Shown: positions 8,996 to 23,100, numbered from the stretch's first letter. The stretch is 64,000 nt of DNA from Tigriopus japonicus (GCA_010645155.1 CM021312.1:2794433-2858432), one strand, 5' to 3'. The notes: generated from the sequence alone by a model not told the origin. Numbers and translations: made by a program.

Positions 8996-10699
8996 ATGTC
9001 GTTGAAGCTACACTGGCTGGCATCGCCTCATACTGATATGTTTAGAGAACTATTTGCGCTTTTTTGGCGCATCACAATGGTCACACTAATCAGCTTCCTC
9101 TTTATCCGGTTTATCTATGGAAGTCCAAGTTCCAGTGTTCAATTCCGGTTACGGCTTGGCCTTATCCAAGACGAACAGCACATTCGAGCCGGTAGGGATG
9201 CATGCTTAAACAAGGATGTCTCAAGCCAGTACAATGGAAATTCAACGGAACAATATTATTGTTGCAAAAACCTCACATTTTAGTACAGTGATCGGACCTA
9301 GTGTGTATTTTTGAAATCCGTCCTGAAGTACAGTGGTTCCTGGCTTAAATAAACAAAAAGAGATTGCCTTGAAAGTTGAATGATGTAGTCGGTGAATGGT
9401 TTTGTCCTAATAAAGTGTTCCTTTCAGGATGCCTGCTCAGTTTGCTCCTCCTTCTACCTTATTGGGTAACACCAGACTGTAATTGGATTCTCTTGGGTAG
9501 CTTTGTTGTGGGTTACACATTTGTCTTCGTACCTATTTGCTGTGGAGTCTACCAAATTCCGCTTCTATCTGAGATCCCTCGATTATTTCGGTTGGTACCG
9601 AAAAAATGAAAAGCCAGGATTTAAAAGTGTGATATGTTCTTCATTTCTTTATTTCAGGGGCTCAATCGGGTGGATTGTTATCCAAGTACGTGCTCACTTG
9701 GAAACAATTCCAGCTGTTATCATTACATTGTTTGTAGCTTTACCGCAACTCTATAGGAATTTTCCTGGTATACAAGCAGTGGTTCGCAAGGTGAATGGAA
9801 TAATAATGGGATTAGATCATTATGTAAAACATATGTATAAAAATGAAGGATGCTCCTCCAGATTGTATTTTTGGCACTTTTGAATACCTCTCATCACTCC
9901 TCTTCAAAAGTCGTGGCCATTGATTTTATCATGTGCTACACCATGGTCAGCTATGCTTGGAAAATTCTACAGGTCAGGAATTTTGAAATATAAGGTCTCC
10001 TGTAATTCAAGCATTCTTTTAAACATACTTTAACACTTTTAGGACTGTCAAACTATGAATGATTTCAACTACTTAACACCCAAAAAAGTTGGCAAGATAT
10101 GTTCATGTGCTATTGTTTTTTGTTATTTTGGCCGCAAAATCCAAGACATTTCCAACTCCTCTCAACTTTATTCATCCTTCATTTACTTGGCATTGAGCGA
10201 ACCTTTAGTTGAAGAATTTATTGTCAGGTACGTTGGTCAACATATATTTAAAAGATCATCATATTTTTAATCCCAATAATGTTTTAGAGAGCTCAAATTG
10301 AAGCGGCATCCGATCTTCGAGGATCTAGAAGAGTTGTATGTTTCCATGATGCTGCAGTTGGTCCAAATCTTAGCCAGTACCTACTTGTGTGCTTGTCTGC
10401 CTATAAGAGACTTTATCCTTCTAATATTGGCTCTCTACACCTGCATCTATATCCCATGGGAGCAAACCATAGTCCAAAGCTATCGACCCCTTTTGATGGA
10501 ACTGAAGGTCATGGAACGCTTCAAAAGCGTCTCAAACTCAGAGATGCAAACTTATTCTGATCGGACATGCCCAATTTGTCTAGATGATATGGATGGAGGA
10601 CGATTAACGCCTTGCAATCACTGTTTCCATGCCACCTGTATTCGGAGGAGTTTAAAAGTGTCTGCGAAATGCCCAAAATGTCGTCAAGATCTTTTGTAA
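8996..10699 (+). CDS. Multipass membrane RING-H2 finger protein (probable E3 ubiquitin ligase)
   Basis: Six exons join in frame to give 399 residues: 8996-9191, 9428-9590, 9658-9790, 9862-9972, 10043-10227, 10288-10699. Every junction keeps frame and the total is 1200 nt including TAA. The protein has several hydrophobic spans, for example 'ITMVTLISFLFIRFIYG', 'LLSLLLLLPYWV', 'FVVGYTFVFVPICCGVY' and 'IVIQVRAHLETIPAVIITLFVAL', with more around 'IDFIMCYTMVSYAW' and 'RDFILLILALYTCIYIPW'. A C-terminal C3H2C3 RING follows: C357, C360, C372, H374, H377, C380, C391, C394. The layout recalls TRC8/RNF139/RNF145-type ER-resident ligases but is shorter and I cannot assign orthology. The likely role is E2-dependent ubiquitination at a membrane; substrate unknown. 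The exon 2 donor is GTTGGT, a weak match. The start is the ATG at 8996; the in-frame TTG six bases before it is ignored. Confidence is high for the RING and moderate for exon 1. Confidence 0.85.
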
Positions 10700-10772
10700 A
10701 CCGATTTGATATGGGCCGCGAAATAAGGCTGCGAGACCGTTTTCGTTCGAAGTTTATCTGTCAAATAGCAAT

Positions 10773-10778
10773 AATAAA
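10773..10778 (+). terminator. Poly(A) signal AATAAA of the RING-H2 gene
   Basis: A canonical AATAAA lies 74 nt after the stop codon of the RING-H2 gene. It is followed by an AAT/GAT-rich simple-sequence tract (about 10800-10835). A hexamer this close to the stop implies a short 3'UTR. Confidence 0.5.
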
Positions 10779-12671
10779 GATAATCGTGTCAATTGTGGTA
10801 ATAATAATAATGATAATAATAATGATGATAATAAGTCTCATTGAAAAATCAATCAAACACTTATAGTGGTAGCGGCTGTGGTAATAGTAACTCTCTATTC
10901 AAGGTAGTAGAAGTATTACATATCTGTCTGGAGGCTTTAAATTTCTTCGTGACGTCAAGGATGACAAGAAAAAGACAACGTACAAGAGAAAATTCCGAAT
11001 TCTGGATCCCTTAACTTGTGTTCATTCAACATCGAAGACCACAATTCATTGCTATTTGCGAATGCTGTGAAATTTCATCTACTTCTTAAGTACTGCATTA
11101 GTACGACTACGTACTTTAAACAAATCCGAAGAAATGGTTTTAGCAACAAGGTACACAAGTGATTCTCATTCAAAGTTTTTGGAGGCGTTTTCAAGTGGTC
11201 AATTGTCCGTTTTGGAGAGCGGGTGGTTTCTGTAGCATTTATATGGCAGTTCTGTTTGGGAGTTGTTACGGTTGTAGTTGTTGTTCTTGTAAGAATTAGA
11301 AGTTGTTGTTGCTGTCAAAGTTGTTGCGGTAGTTTTGAAAGAAATGGATGTATCAGCTGCAGCAAATATCGTAAATTAGTTCTCAATCATCATTTTAAAA
11401 GGTCTTTCAAATAGTATTCTTGCGTATGTGTTCGTTCGTTTTGTGTTTGTGTGTGTATGGATTTTATATACAAATACATCGTCATCATCATCATCGGCTA
11501 AGAGTGAGAGAAAATGAGGGTTTTTGGTGATTAGAAGATAGTTGTTACTGTTGTGGCGGCTTTTGTATGTATGTAGGTAGGTAGGTAGATAGATAGATGG
11601 CTAATCAGATTCTTGGGTGGGCGTGGCTGGCAGCTTAGTGCTTGTATAGCAATTGTGGTCTATTTCGAAGGAGAGAACAAGACAGAAGGAGGCGTGAACG
11701 GTCTGAGCAACAAGAGCAGAAGAGAAAGACTCAAAATAAAAACGGGCGTGGCGAGAGGCGACACGGTGACAAGTGCGTGGTAACAATTTATGTGAAACTT
11801 ATTCATTCGTCCGCTTTGTCCCCACCAAAGATCCCAAAATAATCATTTACGGAAAGTTTCTCTTTTCTTCTCCTTTTTCTTGGGTTGTTCAGAACATCTA
11901 TAACATATATCACATCCATTCACTAATTTTCTGAAGACTCCAATGTCCAAGACAAACTGTAGTTTTTCTAAACCAATTTTAGGGGAAGTGTTTCTAGCTG
12001 GTTCTGACAAAATATATACGGTTGTTGAGGATGTTGGTGTGAGGGTAAATGTTCTTGAACAACAAAAAATGGAGGAGGCATTAAGAGCTTGCAGCTGGGG
12101 TTCATTTCGATAAGAAACTGGAAAAATATGGGGAAATTCTATTGGTGTGGTTCCTCTTCCTTATTGAATCTCGGAGATGGATGCGACGTCAGCTGTTGCA
12201 CAGAGTTGGCCCAGCCGAAAACGGGGCGGATGAGGCTGAACGACAAAAAGGAGAGAGCTACGCAACAAGAACCATGGGATCCTCAAAGTAACAATCCGGT
12301 TCAAAGAAAAAACGAGTCTCACAACAACGACGCTCCGAAAAAGGATTTGTGTGTCATATAAAATGTTGAGGTACGGTGATGATTTGTCTTTTATCCAATC
12401 CGACAAGGAGGGCCAAGAGTGGTCGTAGAATCTTTTAAGCAGTTCTAAGACTGCTTAGAACTGCAGACATAACTTTTTCTTTGCAGATGATGATGAATAG
12501 GGTAACTAGTTGAAGATGTAAGATAGTAGGAGGAGAAGTGGTAGTAGTCGTAGAATTCTTTCAGTAGTTCTGACAAGCATTTGTTGTGGTTGTTCTTGTA
12601 TTTTTCACAGTTTCAAGCAAAAGTCCATCCATCTTAGAATTGCTTTCTTGGAGGCTCTCAACACGAACTTC
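10779..12671. other. Intergenic between convergent RING-H2 and HR3 genes, with simple repeats
   Basis: This is the space between the 3' ends of two convergent genes. It holds AAT/GAT-rich tracts (10795-10840), a short TCA/ATC run near 11478-11497, and a GTAT/GTAG/ATAG tetranucleotide run near 11563-11600. Small open frames here lack recognisable domains. I see no exon that I can support. Confidence 0.55.
11563..11600. repeat. Tetranucleotide microsatellite
   Basis: Consecutive imperfect GTAT, GTAG and ATAG units follow one another, consistent with a compound tetranucleotide microsatellite downstream of the two convergent genes. Confidence 0.7.
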
Positions 12672-12677
12672 TTTATT
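12672..12677 (-). terminator. Candidate poly(A) signal of HR3
   Basis: The minus strand reads AATAAAG here, about 280 nt beyond the HR3 stop codon at 12956-12958. It is the first canonical hexamer I noticed downstream, so it is a reasonable but unproven 3' end for the receptor transcripts. Confidence 0.4.
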
Positions 12678-12955
12678 CCTTATTTACACACGTGACCAAA
12701 ACACCTTATGAATAGTAGCATCCGTCTCTAGTCAGCAAGCGAGTTTCAACAATTTTTCATCACAATCACCAATTTCCAAAGAGCTTGCGCACATTGGACC
12801 GATCGAACCTCTAATCCTACGGAAGATCTGCAACTGAAGTTACAAAAATCCAAGATGTAAGATCCAGCTGAAAGTCATTCCCAAACACGTATAATTACTT
12901 ACCATTGAGATTCGGAAATGTTGCCCATGACAAGATGATGGATTTCCTATTTTCA

Positions 12956-14151
12956 CTATCCGTCTGCACTTGCAGGAAACAGTTCCCTGTGAAGGGCCGG
13001 GAATTCGACCAGCACGCCAGCATTGTTTCGGAACTTGTTCAAGGCTTCCAGGTGCATATAATTAATTTCCCTAGAAAAAAAAAGAAAAAGAACCAACTTT
13101 TAGTTTATTGTAATATTTATGTTTTAAGTATTGCTTCTATAATTACCTTAAACTATGTCTCTTGGTCATGAGCTTGTTGATGACGGACACATCACCTTTG
13201 ACAGCGACCATAGGAGGTCGGTGAGTGAGCTCTCGTTGAAGTGCGGTAAGTACTGCATTGTTCAGTCGACTGATCTCCTCCGTATTCCTTAAGCCGGGTC
13301 GATCTGAAGACGAGAAACAAAACTATGTCAAAAATATTTTGTACTTTTTTGGGAAAATGCATGATCTAAATTACCATCTTGCAACAAAATGTAGGCGGAA
13401 TAGAGTGACAAAGCCACTTCTGACAGTTGCATCTCGGCCAGATCTTGGGCAAAGTCAAAAATGCGGTTGGCCAGCCGCATCTCTTGGGTGTCACGGTTGG
13501 TTGTGAAGGCTTCCATAGGTAGCATCGTGTCAGAAAAGAGCACGGCGAACTGGGAAATGTCATAGTATCGGCTCATCCGGATGATGGCCAACTCGAACAA
13601 CCCTAAAATAGTTGAAATTAATAAACTTTTGTTCGGAATCTAATTGAAAACACATATAATACTTGCTTTTGATGCTCAATTAATGAAACTTTCGTAATGA
13701 AAAATTACAAATACGTGAGTAAATGCAGTACAGTAAAAATAGGGTACGAAGATCGTTTGTTGTAATTAAAGGCACTTGTTTAGGGACACATCTCTGTTTT
13801 TCTTACCTCCTTTTAGAAGAACGATTTGGTCCTCTTGGGGAAATTTCATGAATCCAGGTAACATTTTAGCAAATTCAATTATCTGTGTAATGATGGTGGT
13901 GAGCCCCTGAGCACATTGAAGCCAAAGTTCCTCTTGCGTCTGTAAAGCACAGGAATTATCAATGTTAATGAGATGGAAACAGCTCTATTTTTCTCGATTA
14001 TATGGTCTTACCAGACTTTTGAAGGCGAACACCTTCGATTGATCCACGCCCACCTTCCATCTCTCTTGAATGACATCCTTGGAGAAGAGACTAGTTCGAG
14101 TGTGGGCCTCAAAAATGGAATTTGAGAGGAGGACACTGATTCGATCAGGAT
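12956..14151 (-). CDS. HR3: HR3 ligand-binding-domain exons (five exons)
   Basis: Five exons (14012-14151, 13807-13939, 13375-13602, 13147-13303, 12956-13070) encode the LBD. The first carries '[12 protein letters not shown]', the helix 1-2 region. The next has '[20 protein letters not shown]' and the helix 3-5 signature. The third holds '[20 protein letters not shown]'; the fourth '[18 protein letters not shown]'; the last '[23 protein letters not shown]', placing the AF-2-like helix just before a short tail (PASADG) and TAG. All introns are 43-300 nt with consensus sites. The pattern matches Drosophila HR3, including 'RPGLRNTAEIQRLQ'. Confidence 0.95.
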
Positions 14152-17100
14152 CTAGAAGGAAAAAAACGCCTCAATCAGCTCCAGAGTCTTTGGGATCAAT
14201 TGTGGGACGGCCGCCCCAAAAGGGAGTAAAAATCAAAACGGAGGAGTGAGAAGGAGAGTATTAAGATTATTTACCATGCTGAAGTTCCTCTTGTAGTAAG
14301 AAGATTTCACTAGGAATTCCCAACCCGTTAGCGTTTGCTGCTCCTTCCAAGCCCCCGCCTCCCCCGGCGGCTCCGAGACTGGAGGGAGACTGACGATTGA
14401 CATTATTGGAAGACGAAGAATCGGCAGAATAAATGGTACTATCCACGAACCCACCGCCAAGGAGATCATGACCACCCAATTGTCGTGGACCGTTGATGTC
14501 ATGAGGACCTCCACTGCCTATACTTCCCCCATCACCAACACCGTGGAAATTAGAGCCAGCAAGTTCCTGCTTGATGGTATGTTGAACCGAGCCCAGAAGG
14601 CCCAAACCACCGGTACCCGGATTGATCCCATGGAGACCCATCAGGCCCCCCATGCGACCATGTAAAGAGCTGGCAGTTGGGGTGTGGTTGTTGGTACGTA
14701 GGTGTTTAAGGCCTGAAAGAGAGCCCAAGGCTAGTATCATGCACAAGAAGAGATAGAGAGAGGAGAGAGAAAAAGGTGAAGCAATATCACACCCGTTAGA
14801 ACTTCAGGAGAAAGAGAGAGGTGACGTTAATATTAGTCGAGAAAATAGCACCATCCATCAACAAATGTCAAAAAATGAAACAAGATCAACGCTGTCGACC
14901 ATTCTAACAAGTTACTGGGGAGTGTAATCTTGAGATGTGCAACAACGCTTTGAGCCAAGTAGCGGTTCCAGACGGGTAGATGTGGTAACTGTATTTCCTT
15001 CCCACTTCCCCCTCTTTCCTTGATCAGTGACTCGCAATTGCCATTTCATTGTGATTTTTCTCAGATTTCGTTTGCTTCAGATCGTTCTGCCAAAGAGCGC
15101 ATCGAAAATGATGCCATGTTCGTACCAATTCCTCCGTTAGGCCTCCATCACCACAAGAGTAGCTCCAAGCAATGTCTTCGCTACTGTTGACAAGTTTGTT
15201 GTGTTTTTATTCCAAAGTTTGCCGTTCTAATTTGATTCACATGACTAGCAGTTGTATGATGGAGAGGAAAAAAAGTACCATGCTGATCATCTTGATGATG
15301 GCGATGAGAACTGGGTGAATTCCAGAGATTCATCATCACTTTGAAGGAAGGAAGCCATTTCCCACCGTTAGATTGCATCACTATACCACATTTATCAGCC
15401 ACCTTATTTCTTTACTAATCCCATATTGTCGCCACCGTCATCCTTATTTAAGTGGAACTGCAAAATTTTGCGCACCTACGTGGGAACTACGAACCCATGT
15501 CGAGTTAGAATGGTTTCACGTTAAGAGCAAGGTAATGGAAAAGAAATGAAAAATTGGTTTTGGTCAACTCACCTGCGGTGGCAGAAAGATCTCCGCCTCC
15601 GTTGGGGGTCCCGCCACTATGGTTCCGAGAGGTGATCACGCCCCCTGGCATGGTTGGACTGAGTTCAGCTCCGCCCCCACCTCGACTGGCCGGAGTTTCG
15701 AACGGGCTCGTGGTCGAATCCACGTTCCCGTAATCGGTCCAATCGGAGGAAGCGCCATTCCCACTGACAGAGGTAGGGGTGTGACCGGCGGAGACGGGCG
15801 TGCCAGGTGTGGCACCTGAAGGGGCTGACACGGGCACAGAGCCTGTTGACAGGCTAGAGAAAGTCGAGTACGAATTGGCAGGATTGTAGTCTGTGTTGTA
15901 AGGAAACCTAAAGGTAAAAAGGCACAGAAAAAGGGACGTTTGAGACTGATCTGATTGTAGAGGAACCGTATCACCAACACTCATAATACTTACATATGAT
16001 CTGTGGATGAGGGCTGAGGCGGGTCAAAGACGGAAGCGGTGGTGTCCGGAGACGACCCACTATTGGTATGAGAACGGCTAATAGCACCGCCAGATGCGGC
16101 CGCGGCCGCCTGTTGGCTGTTCATGTTCTTATGGTAGCGGACCTCGTCTTCGACCTTCTCGCGCTGCTTCTTGGACATTCGTCCGAATTTCACAGCTGAA
16201 ACAAAACAATGGCAAAATAAAATCAGAATCTTTTCATCAACCACAAATTCCACGATGAATGACGAAATGCGGCGATTTCGATCTTGCAAATTGTTAGCTT
16301 GCGCCATCCGTGACCAAATAACCATGCAAAAAAGACTATTTGCAGGGAGATGTGGATCAGGTGAAAGTGAGTGTGTGTGTGAAGAGACGCGATTGGCCAA
16401 CAACAACGCATTAGGGAGGATTCTCCATATGCATCATTTTACGGACGTACAACTCAAAGTGATATGGAGGTCGATGTCGGGGGCAAAAGAAAACCCTTAA
16501 TTGATGACCCTCGATCTTTCGCCTCTAAAAAATGTGTCTAATGGACCTTTTTTCATGAAGAAATTCTTGGCCCGAGCCAAGACACCCCGCTGGTTTCAGA
16601 TTCTTTGGTCATTTGTCATCGGCTTAAAATCCCGATGCGACGATATTTTGACCAACCATCAGAGAAACTTCAAGGGAGTATCTCCAACCAATATCGGTTT
16701 CCAGTGGAACATCCGAATGAAGGGAGGCCTTAATACGCAAAAGTATCTTAATGGCAAACTTTTGACGTCGTTTTAACCCTACAAACGTTTCCCAACAAGG
16801 CCGCTTATAAAAAGAGGGCCAAGGCCAAAGAGTGGGAACTAGAAGTGCGCACCAAAATTGGCGGTCACTGCAAATTCATTCCTATGTAATTGAATTCTTA
16901 TTATTGCTAATAACAACACCAACCATAGCTTTCGTCCCCTCATTCATCTGTATCGAGTTATTGATCATTCTCCCTCCATTCGCCAGCAACTGGGATCTTC
17001 CTTCTCTCATTGGAATCCCACTACCAAGCTTCTCCATACACTCGTACAACGTATCTTTTGGTATTGTGAGTGTGTCACTGGGTCTCTTCTTGAGGTTCGT

Positions 17101-20100
17101 GGTTGGCTGGTTCAGCAAGACTCACCAACTCAAACTACAAGTAACCATCCATCTCACCCTCCCCCCTCTTCATCCTAATCACATGGAGTTAGCAGCACCC
17201 CTCTTCGAGTCAGGGATGTGGGTATTCTATTATCCCCAGGTCTTTCTTTTTCGTCTTACCCTGTGCTACGTTTCTAAGTCTTCTTCGACGCTGAAGGCTC
17301 AAAAAGGGATGGAAAAAGGGAAAGCTTGATCCTAATATCCCTGCAACGAAGTTGGACCTCAAGTGCTGTCTTTGCAGATTGCATTCGCACCCCATTGGAT
17401 CAATGATCCCTTGTTTGAATAAAGTAAGCGTTCCAAGGTTTGCTAGTTATCATGCATTCCTCGTGGAACAAAATAAAACATTGTTGTTCCTAACCGAAAA
17501 AATGAACTAAACCGAAATCCTGCTAGTATTTGGCGAGTTCCTCATTAGAGCTTTTGTCTAATGTGCCTTGATTACTTTCGAAAAAAGGCTTTTTGCAACT
17601 GCATTGGCGATGATTATTCGTTCGTGTTCACTCGCTTCTTCCCCGATCTATGGACATCCGGTAGTTCGATGGTGGGTCGGTCTTTCTCCTCGTTCTTCAA
17701 TGAATACACAAGCATGTTGAGGGGGAGAGGCTGCCATGCCAATCGGTCTCCCACTTGCACCAATACGAACAACGTGAATAAGTGGAGCTCCTAGGCATGT
17801 TGGCCCAGTCCCCCACTACCCTGGATCTATCATCTCGGCCCCTTCGTTCGTTGATTCCTTGCTTGCATACTTCCCTCCCCTCGAGCGAGTTGCATTCTTC
17901 GATCCTCTTCCTGCTGCAACTACTCCACCACTCTCCTCCTCACTCCTAATACCAACTCTGCAGATGGAAGAAAAACGACGAATGTTCCTTCCGTGGGGTG
18001 GGGGAATTGGAACTCGCTTGGGTTGGGAACTTGGGACAGAACGCGATTGATCCATGAGAGAGAGCGAGAAAAAAGGAAGGAAAAAGAGTTTCGGGTGGTG
18101 GGGAGCTATTCAAGTTATTCATGCAATATCCAAGTATTACTCGAGTCAGTCAAACTTGCACTCTTTCTCGGCAAATCCGATTCATGTTGGCAGCTATAAT
18201 TGTTCATATCATGGAAAAGAACGCCACGTTTCAAAATGAGCGTTGTGCAAAGGCCATTGCTCTTAGCTGAAGCATGAGTTTGACAAGTTGGATCAAGTTG
18301 TACTTGGTTAAAAGGGGGGTTGTTTAGTTCAAATACAGATTGAAGCCAACGGAACTTCCTTTTGAGCCTTATGTTTCAACATCATACGGACAGAGAGAAC
18401 TGCAGGCCATTGAACCTTTATCATTCCCGTTCGTTCGTTCATTCGTTTGTTCGTCCTCTCCTTCGTTTTCTCCTCTTCCTCCTCCCCCTTTCCCAAAGAT
18501 TAACTCTCAATCATTCGTCCCCACGAGAAGAAGAAGACCTTGCAAATGTATGTACAAGTACCGCATGTATTTTCTGAGTAGATTAAGCCGAGTATTTGCA
18601 TCCCTGCTTCTTAATAACTGCATAATTGTGCTTTACGTATTCGCCATACCGTATGGATCAGAGTTATTTGGCATGTGTATCGAGTTTTTTTTTGCATGTT
18701 TATGAAACCGTAATGGTTGTGGTGCAGTCATTACGTCAACCAGAGACCATCGTGGTAAAAAAGAAGCTTCCGAACAAGCAAGCCTGCTGCAGTTATCCTC
18801 AATCACGGGTGCAATGCCCTGAGGAAATTGCCATTTGACGACGGGGTAAAATACATTTGACGATTCTCGATTGCACAAGCGCAGAATTGATCCAAATGCG
18901 AAAAAAGGCGGATGCAGTTTGAAATGTCGGACGGAACTGAAACGTAGCATCGACCCTTGGCTTGGTATCGAGGCTGTGAAAATAGAGAGGGATTGATTGA
19001 TCAAAACAAGAGTGTTCCAATTTCTATCCATGAGATTGTGAGCCCACAAGTGTGTCAAGAAGCCAATACACTCTTGATGGTTCTCTCTGCGAAGCTATTT
19101 GGGCAGAAGGCTGTACGGCAGTATACAACCGACCACAGAATGGCATTTTTGTCTCAAGGAATCGCATAAAATGGAACATTCCATTGGATTTACGACCACC
19201 CACACGCCTCCATGGACTTTTCATTCTACGTGGAACAAAACCTTTTCCATTGTGAGTAAACATGCGTTGAAACCTTTTCCTCATCAAAAATGCTTTCGTT
19301 GCTCGAAACAGGAATTAGCTGTGTATTTAGGCTTAAAATAGTGGACATTCATAGACCTCTAAGGCCCTCAAAGTAGGTCAGTCGTCATTTACAAAGAAAT
19401 TGAGTGATCAACAAGCCTGCGTTTCAGCAGTGATGAGAGTGTTCCACAAGACTCCACCGAATGGGGAGGGAGCATTTGTTGCTAATCAAAACTAATTACA
19501 CAAACAAGAGAGAGAGAGAGAAAGAGCGCCAGTTTGAGCACCACAAATTCTCGTGATCACTTTCGTTCGATTGGTGCTGCACAACCATCACTATGCGTTG
19601 GTCTTGTGGAGCATGCAAATGGACAAGGAGCTTCAATGGTCTCTCGTGGAACAAAGAAATGATCCAGGGCCAACATAAACAACTGCTTTGACAAAGAGGC
19701 CCTTTTTCAGACGGCGGATTCATGTTTTTCTTTCGGCTGACTCCAATGGAAGCCGGTGTGTACGTAGCGTACACTGCATGAAGGTAGGTAGTTAAGCTGT
19801 AGTAGTACATTTCCTTGAAGGAGGAGGGAACAACAAAAGAAAGCCATTTGACTTGGCGCTAAGAACAAAGCTTTTTTAAGCTTTAAGAACGGAAGGTAGA
19901 TTAGAATTTATTGCGCCGAGATTGTTTCCTGTAGATAAAAATCCCAATGGGGGAGAAAACTGCACTTATTTTCGTTCAACACCAGTTTATTAACCCGAGG
20001 CCAGCAGGCCTCAGTTTTTTATCGTCTGACCCAGTTCCTCAAATGAGCTTTGCCAATTTCATGCTTTCATAATTAATCCAAGGACATTTCACCACAGGCC

Positions 20101-23100
20101 AAATATGGAGGGCTCTAGAGCACGACTGTTTTGTATATTAACCATTGAATAATTCACTTTAACTCCCCCCTATTTGTAGCATGAACCGCGTAAACTGAGG
20201 ACAAAGCAATTTCTTCAACTCCAATTATCTGAGGTCCTCAGACGACTGAAATGGCGATGGGACATGCTTTATCATTATTACTTCGGAAAATAACGAGGAT
20301 ATCGGTTCTTGCTCCCCTATGTTTGGAAGCGGAATGCAAAATGAGATCTGCAAAATTCATCAAATGCTGGCATTCGCAGTTCATGCCAAGTTTGTACCGT
20401 ACTTCAGAGCTGTTACGCTGGCTTTTCCATCATCGCAAGCAGCAGATGATGGATGACGTAACCCGTTTTTCCGATTTTTGCAAGTTCTAGTGACCCACAT
20501 CTCAAATGAGGCATGTATCTCTTGAGCAAACAGTATTGGAATGAGTGTCAAAAGAGCACGCAGTATGTCCTTTCCAATCCCATACAAGTCACACATCGAG
20601 TTTCATCATAATAATGATTTGAACAAAAGCGGCGAATACTTGCTGAACCAATCTTGGATGACTGACGAATCCTCCTCCTCCTCGTTCTGTCTCCCCTCTT
20701 TTTATATGATTTCCAAATGTCTCCTGACAATGGAAAACCAGCCACATCTGTGAGCACTCAAGCCTGTCTCCAATTCCGCTGAGAAGCGGCTGATTTTCAA
20801 TCCATTTATTGCGCCATGGTTCCTGGTAATTACATGCATGGTCATCCGTCCAATCCCGAGAAAAATGCATTACATCCTAGCCATGTTTATGACTAAACCA
20901 CCCGTCCATCCAACCCTCCCAAAGGTATGTTGTCCCCCAGAAAACTGTAAAGAGGTGGTTGCCTAACAGACTCAAGCTGCCACTCAAAACTTCAAACACG
21001 TATATGGGGAACGAACAGCTTGCTGTCTGATGTACGTAGATGACTCCCCGACGTCTCCGTATGTGGTTGTGATCGGGTCCGGAACGTAAGCCACCTGTGC
21101 TACTCTCAGTGTCTAAGCGGTCCCGCAACCCCTCCGCATGAAAGATGTCTTCCTCATTTTCTTGCCCACTTCCCAAAGACAGCTAAACGAAAAGGCGGAG
21201 GAGACAGCGGAGAGCCTGGCTTCATAGGTGGTATTGACGTCAGTCCGAGAGAGGACCGACATGGGACCACTAGTAGTGGCTACTCACCCCTTGGCAACAT
21301 GACGAATGAACAAGCCCGATTATGAGGAGGAGGCGGAAGAGGAGAGTTGCGGTGGGGCGCCCTCTGGATCTCCAGGCTGGCCCCAAGACATTGCAAACAA
21401 AGCAGCTTCGTTTTCAACCAGACATCGGTGAACGAGGCAACAGCTTATTGCCTAGGTTTGACCTACTTTTCGCCAAGATTGTACTTTTTCGCCTATGTCG
21501 GAGGGCGACATTTTACAAGACATTGGGAGGGTTAGGTCCTGACAACTTGATCTTTTATGGCCCATGAAGAGTCAAATATAGAGTGGGTGATGGATGTTTG
21601 ATGGGCAAGCATTTCATCCTTCACTCCCCCTCATCCCCATTCAAAGCATTCAAAACGAGAGAGGATATAGCCTTTCTAAAACAACTTTCGCTCGTTTTGA
21701 ATGGGAAAAACGAACATACAATCATGGGTAGCGACATCCATTCAACTCAACGCCATGTGAATGCAAAACAAAGATGTGTACAAATGTGAGTGTCTCATAT
21801 CAAGTCATCATCCTAACAACACAATGTAAGTCACTTCCAAATCACCTGCCTTTCGCTCTTCACGGAGACTCTCCAGCCTTTTTTTCCTTTCAAAGAGATC
21901 CCGCTATCTATCACATCATGGAGTTCTACTACTCGTTCGGTACTCTTTGGACGAGCGAAACAAGTAACGGAAATAAGCCATTACTCAGGAATGGTCATGA
22001 TGAGGGCTCTCGCCAGACACGTTTCCAAAATCTGATGGTGTGATTGCCATCGCATCACTAACCCACATTCACCTGTTTCACATTTTATTTCCGCATCATC
22101 AACGGAACATTTCTTTTTTTAGCCTCCCTCGTCAGAGAAAGGAACGAGAAGATAAAAAGACCCTCCCCCCCAGATACACGTAAACGATAACACTGAACCG
22201 GGCTTACCGTCTCTTGACATCCCGAGGGTTAAACACTTTTGAAGTCTGCAGTACTGACACCGATTTCTGTTCACCCGGTCCACCACACAGTTCTTCTGTC
22301 TTGGACACTGATAATTGACAACACTACTTTGGGACCGTCGAAAGAAGCCTTTGCAGCCTTCACACGTGATGACACCATAATGGACTCCACTCGACTTGTC
22401 GCCACAAACTTTGCATGGAATAATCTCGATTTGGGCTGGAAAGAGAAACAGAGAAGCAAACTTGATTAACAGTGTTCGAAATGGTATTTCCTTGCAAAGA
22501 AGAGAAGGTTCACTCAAGCATGTCAGCTTGACGGATTGCAAAACGTGTCTCATGTAGCAGGTGTTGCATCACACCAAGCCAAGACTCTACTACAAAGGAA
22601 ACTGGACAACCTCAAGAGCGAGACTGAGGATGCATTTCATGGTTCACTCTGTGAATAATGCCTACCATTCTGGTCCACCATGATCATGGGATGGTACCCA
22701 TTGTGAGTGGAGCTCAGGCCTTGATGTGAACCACGAGGATCTGAATGGGCCAGGAGCGAGTCCTGCGGGATAGGAGCGGGTCCCATCATCCGCATCATGG
22801 ACGGTGGCAGATTCTCACGACCACTACACACACTCAACATGGAGAGATTTAAACCTCACAACGGACGAGATCAATAGAATTCAAGAATTGGCATTCGCAC
22901 TAAAGCCAAAGACCCACCCCCCAAGTAAAGCTGTACTAAAAGAACTTCAAACACATACTAGACAAGATTCCTCCACGACCAAGTTAAGACTCCACCCAAA
23001 AAAAGAGACTGAAGAGGAGCGTTAAAAAAATTTCTGACTTCCATGTCCTCAGAGCTCCAAGCAGGTGCCGTCTCGAGTGGTTTCCAGATTTCCTCGTAGG

